A stretch of 64,000 bases of DNA, taken from positions 682,001 to 746,000 of the forward strand of contig NZ_JACWIJ010000002.1 of NCBI RefSeq assembly GCF_017811175.1, written 5' to 3'. Of the stretch, positions 26,092 to 35,800 are shown in pieces; the first letter of the stretch is position 1; the number at the start of each line of letters is the position of its first letter. The notes under the pieces are model-generated. The model searched no databases and was not told the origin of the DNA. It saw only the letters and a program-made list of their open reading frames with translations. A program made the position numbers and the translations under genes. This stretch comes from Melaminivora jejuensis (GTDB lineage: Bacteria > Pseudomonadota > Gammaproteobacteria > Burkholderiales > Burkholderiaceae_C).

Positions 26092-26137
26092 AAAGGGCTC
26101 CAGCCCTTGTCCAGCAAGCGCTGAGCGCTATTAATAT
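26092..26137 (-). repeat. Family A repeat after the monomeric isocitrate dehydrogenase gene
   Basis: It reads CTCCAGCCCTTGTCCAGCAA then GCGCTGAGCGCTATTAATAT on the + strand. It is intergenic and reverse-oriented. Confidence 0.78.
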
Positions 26138-26138
26138 G

Positions 26139-26174
26139 AAAGCCGATTGTCCATCAGGACAGCCGGCTTTTATG
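26139..26174 (+). terminator. Intrinsic terminator after the monomeric isocitrate dehydrogenase gene
   Basis: AAAGCCG and TGTCC pair with GGACA and CGGCTTT, followed by TTTTAT. It lies directly after a family A repeat. The other strand has a weak T run, so it might also serve the convergent DUF192 gene. Confidence 0.7.
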
Positions 26175-26247
26175 TTCTTGCGCCTTCTCACGCGCTCCTG
26201 CAGGCGCTGCCAGCGGCGCCCGACCCCCAACGCCCAACGCCCAACGC

Positions 26248-26703
26248 TCAGTGCCTGCTGAAAGGCGCGCCCGTCAGCCGGCTGCCCGCTTTCAGGCCGC
26301 GCTGGGCGAACCAGCCCTGGTTCATCTCCAGCACATAGCGCACCGGCTTGGCCGAGCAGTGCGAATCCTCGGTCTGGGGCTGCATGTCGGCCAGATTGAC
26401 GATGCTGCCGTCGTCGGCCACGAAGGCGGCGGTGAGCGCCAGCAGCGTGTTCTTCATCCAGAAGCACTGCACGGCTGCTTCCTCGAAGACGAACAACATG
26501 CCCTCGTGCGCCGGCATGTTGCGGCGCAGCATGAGACCGATCTGCCGCTCGACCGGCGCGCTTGCTACCTGGGCGTCGATGCGGTGCATACCGGCGGCCA
26601 GCTCCACGCGCGGCAGGTTCAGTTGCGGGCCGCCTTGGGCGGCGGCAGGGCCGCTGGCCAGGGTCAGGCACAGGGCGAGGGAGGAGAGCAGGGAACGGAT
26701 CAT
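26248..26703 (-). CDS. DUF192 family secreted protein
   Basis: A 151-residue protein with a clear signal peptide (MIRSLLSSLALCLTLASG, cleavage after AAA at about residue 22). A DUF192 domain follows, with its typical IGLMLRRNMPAHEGMLFVF and CFWMKNTLLALTAAFV motifs. It is expected to be periplasmic; the domain's function is not established. The ATG at 26703 is chosen because it starts the signal peptide; the frame stays open far upstream only as antisense to icd. It is convergent with the monomeric isocitrate dehydrogenase gene, and 282 bases separate it from the divergent icd; I see no gene in that gap. Confidence 0.88.
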   Translation of the reverse strand: MIRSLLSSLALCLTLASGPAAAQGGPQLNLPRVELAAGMHRIDAQVASAPVERQIGLMLRRNMPAHEGMLFVFEEAAVQCFWMKNTLLALTAAFVADDGSIVNLADMQPQTEDSHCSAKPVRYVLEMNQGWFAQRGLKAGSRLTGAPFSRH

Positions 26704-26985
26704 GGGACGCGCGCCGGAAGGCCAATGAAAAAAAACCGCAGGGGCAGAGACTGCCATTGTGCGGACTTTTGCACGGGGAAAGGTCTTGTCCAGCGCATCG
26801 ACCGTGACCTGGGTTCTGGCGCGTTTGCGGAGCACGCTGGGCCGCCGCTGCGCCGTGGCTTTCGGCTGCTGGGGCATGAGGCAGGTGACGCGTCCTAGAA
26901 TTCCCCGCAGACGCAGGGGGACTCCGCGCCGCAGCACCGAGCCCCTGCGCGATCTCGACCCGAGCATTGCATTCCACGGAGACCC

Positions 26986-28254
26986 ATGCACATGAGCAAC
27001 TTCCAGCACATCCAGGTGCCCGCCGATGGCGAAAAGATCACGGTCAACGCCGACATGACCCTGAACGTGCCCGACCGGCCCATCATCCCCTTCATCGAGG
27101 GTGACGGCACGGGCGTGGACATCACCCCGGTCATGATCCGCGTGGTTGATGCCGCCGTGGCCAAGGCCTATGGCGGCCAGCGCCAGATCCGCTGGATGGA
27201 GGTCTATGCCGGCGAGAAGGCCACGCGCGTCTATGGCCCCGATGTCTGGCTGCCCGACGAGACGCTGGCCGCCGTGCGCGACTACGTGGTGTCCATCAAA
27301 GGGCCGCTCACCACGCCGGTGGGCGGCGGCATCCGCTCGCTCAACGTGGCGCTGCGCCAGCAGCTCGATCTGTACGTGTGCCTGCGGCCCATCCAGTACT
27401 TCAAGGGCGTGCCCTCGCCGGTCAAGGAGCCGCACAAGACCCACATGGTCATCTTCCGCGAGAACTCCGAGGACATCTACGCCGGCATCGAGTTCGAGGC
27501 CGAGTCGGAAAAGGCGAAAAAGCTCATCCAGTTCCTGCACGACGAGTTCGGCGTGACCAAGATCCGCTTCCCCGAGACGTCGGGCATAGGCGTCAAGCCG
27601 GTCTCGCGCGAGGGCACGCAGCGCCTGGTGCGCAAGGCCATCCAGTACGCCATCGACCACGACAAGCCCAGCGTGACCCTGGTTCACAAGGGCAACATCA
27701 TGAAGTTCACCGAAGGGGCTTTCCGCGACTGGGGCTACGCCCTGGCGGCGCAGGAGTTCGGCGCCGAGCTGATCGACGGCGGCCCGTGGATGCGCCTGAA
27801 GAACCCGCGCACAGGCCGCGAAATCACCATCAAGGACAGCATTGCCGACGCCTTCCTGCAGCAGATCCTGCTGCGCCCGGCTGAGTACAGCGTGATTGCC
27901 ACGCTGAACCTCAATGGCGACTACATCTCGGACGCGCTGGCCGCGCAGGTGGGCGGCATCGGCATCGCACCCGGGGCCAACATCTCCGACACCGTGGCCA
28001 TGTTCGAGGCCACGCACGGCACGGCGCCCAAGTACGCCGGCAAGGACTACGTCAACCCGGGTTCGGAAATCCTGTCGGCGGAGATGATGCTGCGCCACAT
28101 GGGCTGGAAGGAAGCTGCCGACCTGATCATCAGCGCCATGGAAAAGGCCATCCAGAGCAAGAGAGTGACGTATGACTTCGCCCGGCTGATGGAGGGCGCG
28201 ACGCAGGTCAGCACCTCGGGCTTTGGCCAGGTCATGATCGACCAGATGCAGTGA
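26986..28254 (+). CDS. icd: NADP-dependent isocitrate dehydrogenase, homodimeric
   Basis: A 422-residue E. coli-type isocitrate dehydrogenase. The substrate-binding loop [18 protein letters not shown] carries Ser118, the position phosphorylated by AceK in E. coli, so regulation at the glyoxylate branch is possible. [11 protein letters not shown] and the NADP-specificity region GTAPKYAGK are intact. The start is either the ATG at 26986 or a second ATG two codons later; GGAGA sits four bases before the first. Together with the unrelated monomeric enzyme encoded at 23818-26058 it makes a paired set of isozymes. A strong terminator follows. Confidence 0.96.
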   Translation: MHMSNFQHIQVPADGEKITVNADMTLNVPDRPIIPFIEGDGTGVDITPVMIRVVDAAVAKAYGGQRQIRWMEVYAGEKATRVYGPDVWLPDETLAAVRDYVVSIKGPLTTPVGGGIRSLNVALRQQLDLYVCLRPIQYFKGVPSPVKEPHKTHMVIFRENSEDIYAGIEFEAESEKAKKLIQFLHDEFGVTKIRFPETSGIGVKPVSREGTQRLVRKAIQYAIDHDKPSVTLVHKGNIMKFTEGAFRDWGYALAAQEFGAELIDGGPWMRLKNPRTGREITIKDSIADAFLQQILLRPAEYSVIATLNLNGDYISDALAAQVGGIGIAPGANISDTVAMFEATHGTAPKYAGKDYVNPGSEILSAEMMLRHMGWKEAADLIISAMEKAIQSKRVTYDFARLMEGATQVSTSGFGQVMIDQMQ

Positions 28255-28287
28255 TGGCCGGCGTGGCCGGCGACCCCTGAAGGCAGG

Positions 28288-28314
28288 CCCGTCCCGATGC
28301 GGACGGGTTTTTTT
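28288..28314 (+). terminator. Intrinsic terminator after icd
   Basis: The stem CCCGTCC/GGACGGG with a 6-base loop is followed by seven T, 33 bases past the icd stop. Confidence 0.92.
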
Positions 28315-28364
28315 GCCTGCAGAGGTTCGCATACGCTGCAGCGCGGGCGACCGGCAACGCCAAT

Positions 28365-28396
28365 AAAAAGGCCGCCCTGAACGGATCAGGGCGGCC
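28365..28396 (-). terminator. Intrinsic terminator after the tRNA-Asn pair
   Basis: The stem GGCCGCCCTGA/TCAGGGCGGCC with a 5-base loop reads on the - strand into a TTTTTATT tract, just past the distal tRNA gene. Confidence 0.85.
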
Positions 28397-28403
28397 TTGG
28401 AGC

Positions 28404-28479
28404 TGGCTCCTCGACCTGGGCTCGAACCAGGGACCTACGGATTAACAGTCCGGCGCTCTACCGACTGAGCTATCGAGGA
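28404..28479 (-). tRNA. tRNA-Asn (GUU), copy 1
   Basis: A 76-nt cloverleaf on the - strand starting TCCTCGATAGCTCAGTCGG and ending in encoded CCA. The anticodon is GTT within GACTGTTAATC, the T-arm is GGTTCGAGCCC, and the acceptor stem TCCTCGA pairs with TCGAGGA. It is identical to the second copy upstream. Confidence 0.98.
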
Positions 28480-28508
28480 ATGTCGGCGTTATTGTTGAAT
28501 AAAAATTT

Positions 28509-28584
28509 TGGCTCCTCGACCTGGGCTCGAACCAGGGACCTACGGATTAACAGTCCGGCGCTCTACCGACTGAGCTATCGAGGA
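28509..28584 (-). tRNA. tRNA-Asn (GUU), copy 2
   Basis: A 76-nt gene identical in sequence to the copy at 28404-28479, with CCA encoded. The two are 29 bases apart on the same strand and share one terminator downstream, so they are probably one transcript. Confidence 0.98.
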
Positions 28585-28624
28585 ACAAGACCGCGATTAT
28601 ATACAGAAAAAACGGCCCGCCAGG

Positions 28625-29035
28625 TCAACTGCCGGGCTGATGTTGCGGGGCTTGCGGCTCGGGCCGAAACCACAGCCAGGTCAGCACGCAGGCCATGCAG
28701 GTGCAGGCCAGGATGGCGGCCCAGCGCGGCGCGCTGGTCCCAAACAGGATGACGGCGCACAGGGCCATCAAGATGGTGGCGCTCCACTTGGCGCGGCGGC
28801 TGACGCGCCCGCCGTCGGCCCAGTTGCGCAGCAGCGGGCCGAACAGCCGGTGGCGCCACAGCCAGGCGTGCAGGCGCGGCGAGCTGCGCGCCGCCGCCCA
28901 GGCCGCCATCAGGATGAACACCGTGGTCGGCAGGCCCGGCACCACCACGCCGATGGCGCCCATGATCAGGCACAGCACGGCAAAGGCCAGCAGCAGCCAG
29001 CGCAGCGGCGCGGGCAGCGGCGGATGCTCGGGCAT
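28625..29035 (-). CDS. DUF454 (YbaN-like) inner-membrane protein
   Basis: A 136-residue membrane protein with about four hydrophobic segments. The family signature GVVVPGLPTTVFILMAAWA lies in the first third, followed by an SSPRLHAWLWRHRLFGPL loop. The function of this family is not established. The ATG at 29035 (MPEHPPLP) is chosen as the start closest to the first helix; upstream in-frame starts exist but have no better ribosome site. It lies downstream of glnD on the same strand but is separated from it by a family A repeat, and ends 40 bases before the tRNA pair. Confidence 0.8.
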   Translation of the reverse strand: MPEHPPLPAPLRWLLLAFAVLCLIMGAIGVVVPGLPTTVFILMAAWAAARSSPRLHAWLWRHRLFGPLLRNWADGGRVSRRAKWSATILMALCAVILFGTSAPRWAAILACTCMACVLTWLWFRPEPQAPQHQPGS

Positions 29036-29110
29036 GGGGGCAGGGTGTCGTGCTGCTCGGACATGGACAGGCATTGTCGCCCCGGCCCGGTGCATTGCCG
29101 AAATTTCAAG

Positions 29111-29160
29111 CCAAATCAGCCTCTAAGCCTTGTCCAGCAAGCGCTGACAGCTATTCAATC
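29111..29160 (-). repeat. Family A repeat between glnD and the DUF454 gene
   Basis: It reads CCTCTAAGCCTTGTCCAGCA then AGCGCTGACAGCTATTCAAT on the + strand. It is intergenic and reverse-oriented. Confidence 0.85.
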
Positions 29161-29218
29161 AATAGCAACAGAAAAAGTATGGATGTGTCGCACATGTCAG
29201 CGCACGACGGGGCATGGC

Positions 29219-31840
29219 TCAGCCCCCGGCCAGGGTGGCCAGCAGCTCGGTCTCGATCTCGATCTGGCGGCTGCTGCTTTGCAGTTCCGGCCCGTGCAGC
29301 AGGAAGCTGTCCTCGACGCGCTCGCCCAGGGTGCTGACCTTGGCCAGCTGGATGCTCAGGCCGTGGCGCGAGAGCACGCGCGCCACCCGGTACAGCAGGC
29401 CGGCCCGGTCGGCGGCCGAGAGGGACAGCAGCCAGCGCTGCCCACTCTCGTCGGGGTGCAGGCTGACGCGCGGCGCGATGGGAAAGCTGCGCGCCCGCCG
29501 CGAGGCGCGCCGGGGCTTGGGCTCGGGCGGCGCGCCGCGCTGCGCCAGGGCGTGCGGCAGCTCGCTCTCGATCCGCTGGATCAGCTCGCGCCGGCTGCCG
29601 ACGGGGTCGGTGGCAACCACCTGGAAGGTGTCCAGCGCCTGGGCATCGCTGGTCGTGTGTACGCGCGCGTCCAGGATAGAAAAGCCGGCGTTGTCGAAGT
29701 AGCCGCAGATGCGCAGGAACAGCTCGGCCTCGTCGGGCGCGTAGATCAGCACCTCCAGGCCCTCGCCGGCCAGCGAGCGGCGCGCGCGCACCACGCTCTG
29801 ACCGGTGCCGACGTGGCGCGACAGGTGCCGCGCGTGCCAGGCGATGTCGGGCGCGTGGTGGCGCATGAAGTAGCCCACGTCCAGCGTGGCCCACAACCGC
29901 TGGTAGGCCTCGGGTGGCAGCGCGTGCAGGGCCAGCAGGATCAGCGCCTCGCGCTTTCTGGCCTCGACCTCGGCGGCCGGGTCGGGGACGCTGCCGCCCA
30001 GCACGCGCAGCGCGGCGTGGTACAGGTCTTCCAGCAACTTGCCCTTCCAGGCGCTCCAGACCTTGGGCGAGGTGCCCCGGATGTCGGCCACGGTGAGCAG
30101 GTACAGCCCGGTCAGATGGCGCTCGCTGCCCATGCGCGCGGCAAAGGCCTGCACCACCGCCGGGTCGGACAGATCCTGCTTTTGCGCTACCTGGCTCAAG
30201 GTGAGGTGCTCGGCCACCAGGAATTCGATCAGCCGCGCATCCTCGGCCCCGATGCCGTGCTGGCGGCAAAAGTGCCGCGCCTCCAGCGCGCCGATGCGCG
30301 AATGGTCGCCGCCCCGGCCCTTGCCGATGTCGTGGAACAGCGCCGCCACGTACAGCACCCAGGGCTTGTGCCAGCCGCCGGCCAGGCGCGAGCACAGCGG
30401 GTATTCGTGCGTGTGCTCGGGCAGGAAGAAGCGGCGCACGTTGCGCAGCACCATCAGCGTGTGCTGATCCACCGTATAGACGTGGAACAGGTCGTGCTGC
30501 ATCTGCCCGACGATGCGCCGGAAGGGCCACAGATAGCGCCCCAGCACCGAGGTCTGGTTCATCAGGCGCAGCGCATGGGTGATGCCCGAGGGCTGGCGCA
30601 GGATGGCCATGAACAGCGCTCGATTGGCCGGGTCGCGCCGAAAGCGTGCGTCCATGGCCGGGCGCGCGTTGTACAGCGCGCGCAGCGTGCGCGCCGACAG
30701 GCCCTGCAGGCCCGGCGTGGTCTGGTAGAGCAGGAAAGTCTCCAAGATGGCGCCGGGCTGCTGCAGGTACAGGCTGTCGCTGGCCACCTCCAGCAGGCCG
30801 CCGCGATCGGCAAAGCGCGCGTTCAGCGCCGCGCACTGCAGCTGCTGCGGCGCCAGGCGCTCCTCGATGCCCAGCAGCAGGATTTGCATGAGTTGCGACA
30901 CCGCCTTGGCCGCCCAGTAGTAGCGGCGCATCAGCGCCTCGCTGGCGCGCGCGGCGCTGCGCGGGTCGGCGCCGGCGCGCGCAGGGCTGTCGATATGGCC
31001 GAAGGTGGCGGCCACGGCGGTCTGCAGGTCGAACAGCAGGCGATCCTCGCGCCGCCCGGCCAGGACGTGCAGCCGCGCGCGGATCAGGAACAGCAGCGCC
31101 TCGTTGCGCTCGATCTGGCGCACCTCGAAGGGCGTGGCCAGGCCGCTGGCGGCCAGTGCGCGCCAGGTGTGGCCCAGGCCGGCGGCGCGCGCCAGCCACA
31201 GGATCAGGTGCAGGTCGCGCAGGCCGCCGGGCGACTCCTTGCAGTTGGGCTCCAGCGCGTAGGGCGTGTTGTCGTGGCGCGTGTGGCGCTGGCGCATCTC
31301 CAGCGTCTTGGTGACCATGAAGGCGCGCACGTCCAGCTGCGCGGCGTGGCGCCGGCACAGCTCGGCCAGCAGCGCGGCGCTGCCGCACACCCGGCGCGAC
31401 TCCAGCAGTGCCGTCTGCACGGTGACGTTGGCAGCCGACTCGCGCAGGCACTCGGCCACGCTGCGCACGCTGGCGCCGATCTCCAGGCCGGCATCCCAGC
31501 AACTGCCGATGAAGGCCTCGACGCTGGCCTGCACCTGGGCAGCGTCCGCCGCGCCTTCGGGCAGCAGCACCAGCACATCGACATCGGAATGCGGAAACAG
31601 CTGCTCGCGCCCGTAGCCGCCCACTGCCACCAGGGCCGCCGTGCGCGGCAGCCGGCTGCGCCGCCACAGCCGGCACAGCAGCCGGTCGGCCAGCCGCGTC
31701 AGGCGCCGCAGCAGGCTGCGGATGCCGCGCGTCGAGGCGCCGGGCACCAGCAGCACGGCCTCCAGCGCTGCCTTGTCGCGCTGGTAGGCGGCGCGCAGCG
31801 CGGCGACTTCGGGCGCGATGGCGGCGGACTCGGGGCGCAT
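29219..31840 (-). CDS. glnD: [Protein-PII] uridylyltransferase
   Basis: An 873-residue bifunctional sensor that adds or removes UMP on PII proteins in response to glutamine. The nucleotidyltransferase site is VAVGGYGREQLFPHSDVDVL (about residues 66-85). The PII-UTase linker includes KESPGGLRDLHLILWLA, and the HD hydrolase domain has LFHDIGKGRGGDHS. Two C-terminal ACT domains bind glutamine. The start is the ATG at 31840 (MRPESAAIAPEV); the frame is open upstream only as a shadow of map. It lies 56 bases after map, the usual gene pair. Confidence 0.95.
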   Translation of the reverse strand: MRPESAAIAPEVAALRAAYQRDKAALEAVLLVPGASTRGIRSLLRRLTRLADRLLCRLWRRSRLPRTAALVAVGGYGREQLFPHSDVDVLVLLPEGAADAAQVQASVEAFIGSCWDAGLEIGASVRSVAECLRESAANVTVQTALLESRRVCGSAALLAELCRRHAAQLDVRAFMVTKTLEMRQRHTRHDNTPYALEPNCKESPGGLRDLHLILWLARAAGLGHTWRALAASGLATPFEVRQIERNEALLFLIRARLHVLAGRREDRLLFDLQTAVAATFGHIDSPARAGADPRSAARASEALMRRYYWAAKAVSQLMQILLLGIEERLAPQQLQCAALNARFADRGGLLEVASDSLYLQQPGAILETFLLYQTTPGLQGLSARTLRALYNARPAMDARFRRDPANRALFMAILRQPSGITHALRLMNQTSVLGRYLWPFRRIVGQMQHDLFHVYTVDQHTLMVLRNVRRFFLPEHTHEYPLCSRLAGGWHKPWVLYVAALFHDIGKGRGGDHSRIGALEARHFCRQHGIGAEDARLIEFLVAEHLTLSQVAQKQDLSDPAVVQAFAARMGSERHLTGLYLLTVADIRGTSPKVWSAWKGKLLEDLYHAALRVLGGSVPDPAAEVEARKREALILLALHALPPEAYQRLWATLDVGYFMRHHAPDIAWHARHLSRHVGTGQSVVRARRSLAGEGLEVLIYAPDEAELFLRICGYFDNAGFSILDARVHTTSDAQALDTFQVVATDPVGSRRELIQRIESELPHALAQRGAPPEPKPRRASRRARSFPIAPRVSLHPDESGQRWLLSLSAADRAGLLYRVARVLSRHGLSIQLAKVSTLGERVEDSFLLHGPELQSSSRQIEIETELLATLAGG

Positions 31841-31896
31841 GGCGCGGCGGGGCGGCGGCGGGTCGGCGGCTCGGGAGGGCAGCGGCCTGCCGGCCC

Positions 31897-32712
31897 TCAG
31901 GTCGTGGTGGCGCCGATGAAGTCCGGCAGGGCCGGGTAGCCGTCCGAGATGGTCAGCACCTCGAAGCCAGTCTCGGTGACCAGCACCGTGTGCTCCCACT
32001 GTGCCGACAGGCTGTGATCCTTGGTCACGATAGTCCAGCCGTCGTTGCCGTGCTCCTTCACTTCGCGTCGGCCCACGTTGAGCATGGGCTCGATGGTGAA
32101 GGTCATGCCCGGCGCCAGCACCTCGCCGGTGCCTGGGCGGCCATAGTGCAGCACCTGCGGGTCTTCGTGGAACTTGTCGCCGATGCCGTGGCCGCAGAAT
32201 TCGCGCACCACCGACAGGCCGTGGCCTTCGGCAAACTTCTGGATGGCGTGGCCGATGTCGCCCAGGCGCGCGCCGGGCCTGACTTGGCTGATGCCCAGCC
32301 ACATGGCCTCGTAGGTCAGCTGGGACAGGCGCCGCGCGGCGATCGAGACCTCGCCGATCAGGAACATGCGGCTGGTGTCGCCGTACCAGCCGTCCTCGGT
32401 GATGACGGTGACATCGACGTTCATGATGTCGCCCTTCTTCAGCGGCTTGTCGTTGGGGATGCCGTGGCAGACCACGTTGTTGACCGACGTACACAGCGAC
32501 TTGGGGTAGGGCGGGTAGCCCGGCGGCTGGTAGCCCAGCGTGGCCGAGCGCGTGCCCTGGCGCGCCATGCATTCGGCGGCCAGGCGATCGACCTCGTTGG
32601 TCGTCATGCCGGGCTTGATGTGGGGGGTGATGGCGTCCAGCACTTCGGAGGCCAGCCGGCCAGCCTGGCGCATACCGGCGATGGCCTGGGCGTCTTTGGG
32701 AATGATGCTCAT
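31897..32712 (-). CDS. map: Methionine aminopeptidase, type I
   Basis: A 271-residue enzyme removing the initiator methionine. The pita-bread fold metal ligands are visible in NVDVTVITEDGWYGDTSRMF (two Asp), GHGIGDKFHEDP (His), FTIEPML (Glu) and WEHTVLVT (Glu region). The substrate His is in VCHGIPN. The ATG at 32712 is the first start and matches the family N-terminus SIIPKDAQAIAGMRQAGRLA. It is upstream of glnD and divergent from purL. Confidence 0.96.
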   Translation of the reverse strand: MSIIPKDAQAIAGMRQAGRLASEVLDAITPHIKPGMTTNEVDRLAAECMARQGTRSATLGYQPPGYPPYPKSLCTSVNNVVCHGIPNDKPLKKGDIMNVDVTVITEDGWYGDTSRMFLIGEVSIAARRLSQLTYEAMWLGISQVRPGARLGDIGHAIQKFAEGHGLSVVREFCGHGIGDKFHEDPQVLHYGRPGTGEVLAPGMTFTIEPMLNVGRREVKEHGNDGWTIVTKDHSLSAQWEHTVLVTETGFEVLTISDGYPALPDFIGATTT

Positions 32713-32859
32713 GGCGCAAATTATCCCATCCGGCTCCAGCCGGGGTGGGGCAGCTTAAAATGCCCGGTTCCCAGCCAACCCGGCCTCGTCCGGCGCTGCG
32801 GCCCCAGTCAGCGGCCCGGCGCCGGCAGGCTTTGCCCTGACGCTTTGCGCGTACCCACC

Positions 32860-35800
32860 GTGACCTTGCACATCACTTCGCTTGAGGGCGGCAATGCCCT
32901 GACCCCTTTCGCGCCCGGCAATTGCTGCCCCTGCTGGCGGCCATACACCCCAGGATCACCGGCATTGCCGCGCGCCATGTGCATCTGGTGGCGCAGGACG
33001 CCGCGCCCGATGCCGCCAGCCGCACCCGCCTGGCGGCGCTGCTGACCTACGGCGACCCCTACGCCGGCCCGACGGACGGGCCGGCGCTGTACGTCACGCC
33101 GCGCCTGGGCACGGTCTCGCCCTGGGCCTCCAAGGCCACGGACATCGCACGCAACTGCGGCCTGGCCCTGCGCCGCGTCGAGCGCATCACCGAATACCGC
33201 CTGAGCCTCAAGCACGGCCTGCTGGGCGGCGTGCCGGACATTTCGCCCGAACAGCGCCAGCAGATCGCCGCCTTGCTGCACGACCGCATGACCGAATCGG
33301 TCGTGGCCAGCGTGCAGGAAGCGCAAAGCCTGTTCACCGAACTGCCGGCTGCGCCCATGGCCGTGGTCGATGTGCTGGCCGGTGGCCGCGCGGCGCTGGA
33401 GCAGGCCAACAGCGCCTGGGGCCTGGCGCTGGCCGGCGACGAGATCGACTACTTGGTCGAGGCCTTCGGCAAGCTGGAACGCAACCCCACGGACGTGGAG
33501 CTGATGATGTTCGCCCAGGCCAACAGCGAGCATTGCCGGCACAAGATCTTCAACGCCCAGTTCACCATCGACGGCACGCCGCAGGACAAATCCCTGTTCG
33601 GCATGATCCGCCACACCGAGGCCACCAGCCCGCAGCACACCATCGTCGCCTATGCCGACAACGCCTCCATCATGGAAGGGCAGGAAGTCGAGCAATTTCT
33701 GGCCAAATACGCCGCAAACCCAAGCGGGGCAAGCGCTGCCAGCTATCAAAAAGAGAGGGCCTTGCAGCATGTGCTGATGAAGGTGGAGACGCACAACCAC
33801 CCCACGGCCATCTCGCCCTTCCCCGGCGCCTCGACCGGCGCGGGCGGCGAGATCCGCGACGAGGGCGCTACGGGCCGAGGCTCGCGGCCCAAGGCCGGCC
33901 TGACCGGCTTCACGGTGTCCAAGCTCTGGGGCAGCGAGGTGGGCCGCCCGGCGCACATCGCCAGCCCGCTGCAGATCATGACCGAGGGGCCGCTGGGCGG
34001 CGCGGCCTTCAACAACGAGTTTGGCCGGCCCAATCTGGCCGGCTACTTCCGCGAGTACGAGCAAGACGTCTGCGGCGTGCTGCGCGGCTACCACAAGCCC
34101 ATCATGATCGCCGGCGGCCTGGGCGCCATCGACGCGCGCCAGACGCACAAGATCGAATTCCCCGCCGGCACGCTCTTGATCCAGCTGGGCGGGCCGGGGA
34201 TGCGCATCGGCATGGGCGGCGGCGCGGCCAGCTCCATGGCCAGCGGCACCAATGCGGCGGAGCTGGACTTCGACTCGGTGCAGCGCGGCAACCCCGAGAT
34301 CGAGCGGCGCGCCCAGGAGGTCATCAACCACTGCTGGGCGCAAGGCGACGCCAACCCCATCCTGGCCATCCACGACGTGGGCGCGGGCGGCCTGTCCAAC
34401 GCCTTCCCCGAGCTGGTGAATGACGCCGGGCGCGGCGCACGCTTTGACCTGCGCGCCGTGCCGCTGGAGGAGTCGGGCCTGGCGCCCAAGGAAATCTGGA
34501 GCAACGAAAGCCAGGAGCGCTACGTGCTGGCCATTGCGCCCGAGTCGCTGGCGCAGTTCACGGCGCTGTGCGAGCGCGAGCGCTGCCCGTTTGCCGTGGT
34601 GGGCGTGGCCACCGAGGAGCGGCAATTGGTCGTGGGCGACGTGGACTTGCCCCTTCCTGCACTGGAGGAAGGTGGGGATGGGGGCCAACCCCTGGCCGTG
34701 GACATGCCCCTGGACGTGCTGCTGGGCAAGCCCCCGCGGATGCACCGCAATGTGCAAAGCGTGCAGCGGCAGGCCAGGCCTCTGGATGTCGATGGCGTGA
34801 CGCTGCAGCAGGCGGTGATCGACGTGCTGGCCCACCCCACCGTTGCAGCCAAGCGCTTCCTGGTGACCATTGGCGACCGCAGCGTCGGCGGCCTGACGCA
34901 CCGCGACCAGATGGTCGGCCCCTGGCAAGTGCCCGTGGCCGACGTGGCCGTGACCCTGGCCGACTACGCCGGCTTTGCCGGCGAGGCCTTCGCCATGGGC
35001 GAGCGCACGCCGCTGGCGGCGCTGGACGCGCCGGCCTCCGGGCGCATGGCGGTGGCCGAAGCCATCACCAATTTGCTGGCCGCGCCCATTGAGCTGCCGC
35101 GCGTCAAGCTATCGGCCAACTGGATGGCCGCCTGCGGCGAGCCGGGCGAGGATGCCGCGCTGTACGAGACGGTCAAAGCCGTCGGCATGGAGCTGTGCCC
35201 GCAGCTGGGCATTTCCATCCCCGTGGGCAAGGACAGCCTGTCCATGCGCACGCAGTGGCGCGACGCAGCCGGCGCGCAGCACCAGGTCACCTCGCCGGTC
35301 AGTCTGATCGTCACGGCGTTTGCCACCCTGGCCGATGTGCGCGGCACGCTGACGCCGCAGCTCGACGCGCAGGAGGCCGACACCACGCTGGTGCTGGTCG
35401 ATCTGTCGCGTGGCCGGATGCGCATGGGCGGCTCCATCCTGGCGCAGGTGCTGGGCCAGGACGGCGGCGCCGTGCCCGATCTGGACGAGGCCAAAGACCT
35501 CATCGCCCTGGTCGATGCCGTGAACGCGCTGCGCAAGGGCGGCCTGCTCCTGGCCTACCACGACCGCAGCGACGGCGGCCTGCTGGCCGCTGCCGCCGAG
35601 ATGGCCTTTGCTGGCCATGTCGGCGTGGCGCTGAACGTGGACATGCTGGTCACCGAGGGCGACGGCATCACCGACAGCCGCATGGAGACGGGCGACGCCA
35701 AGAACTGGGCGCAGCAAGTCAGTGGCCGGCGCGAGGAGCTCACCCTGCGCGCGCTGTTCAACGAGGAGCTGGGCGTGCTGCTGCAGGTGCGCACGGCTGA

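Noticed and set aside
26704..26985. Small gene or small RNA between the DUF192 gene and icd
   Set aside because: Short frames there are shadows and I see no promoter-terminator pair; probably the icd and DUF192 promoters only.
28640..31939. A 1099-codon + strand open frame
   Set aside because: It is the antisense of glnD; the composition is Gln/Arg/His-rich with no domain, as expected for a GC-rich shadow.
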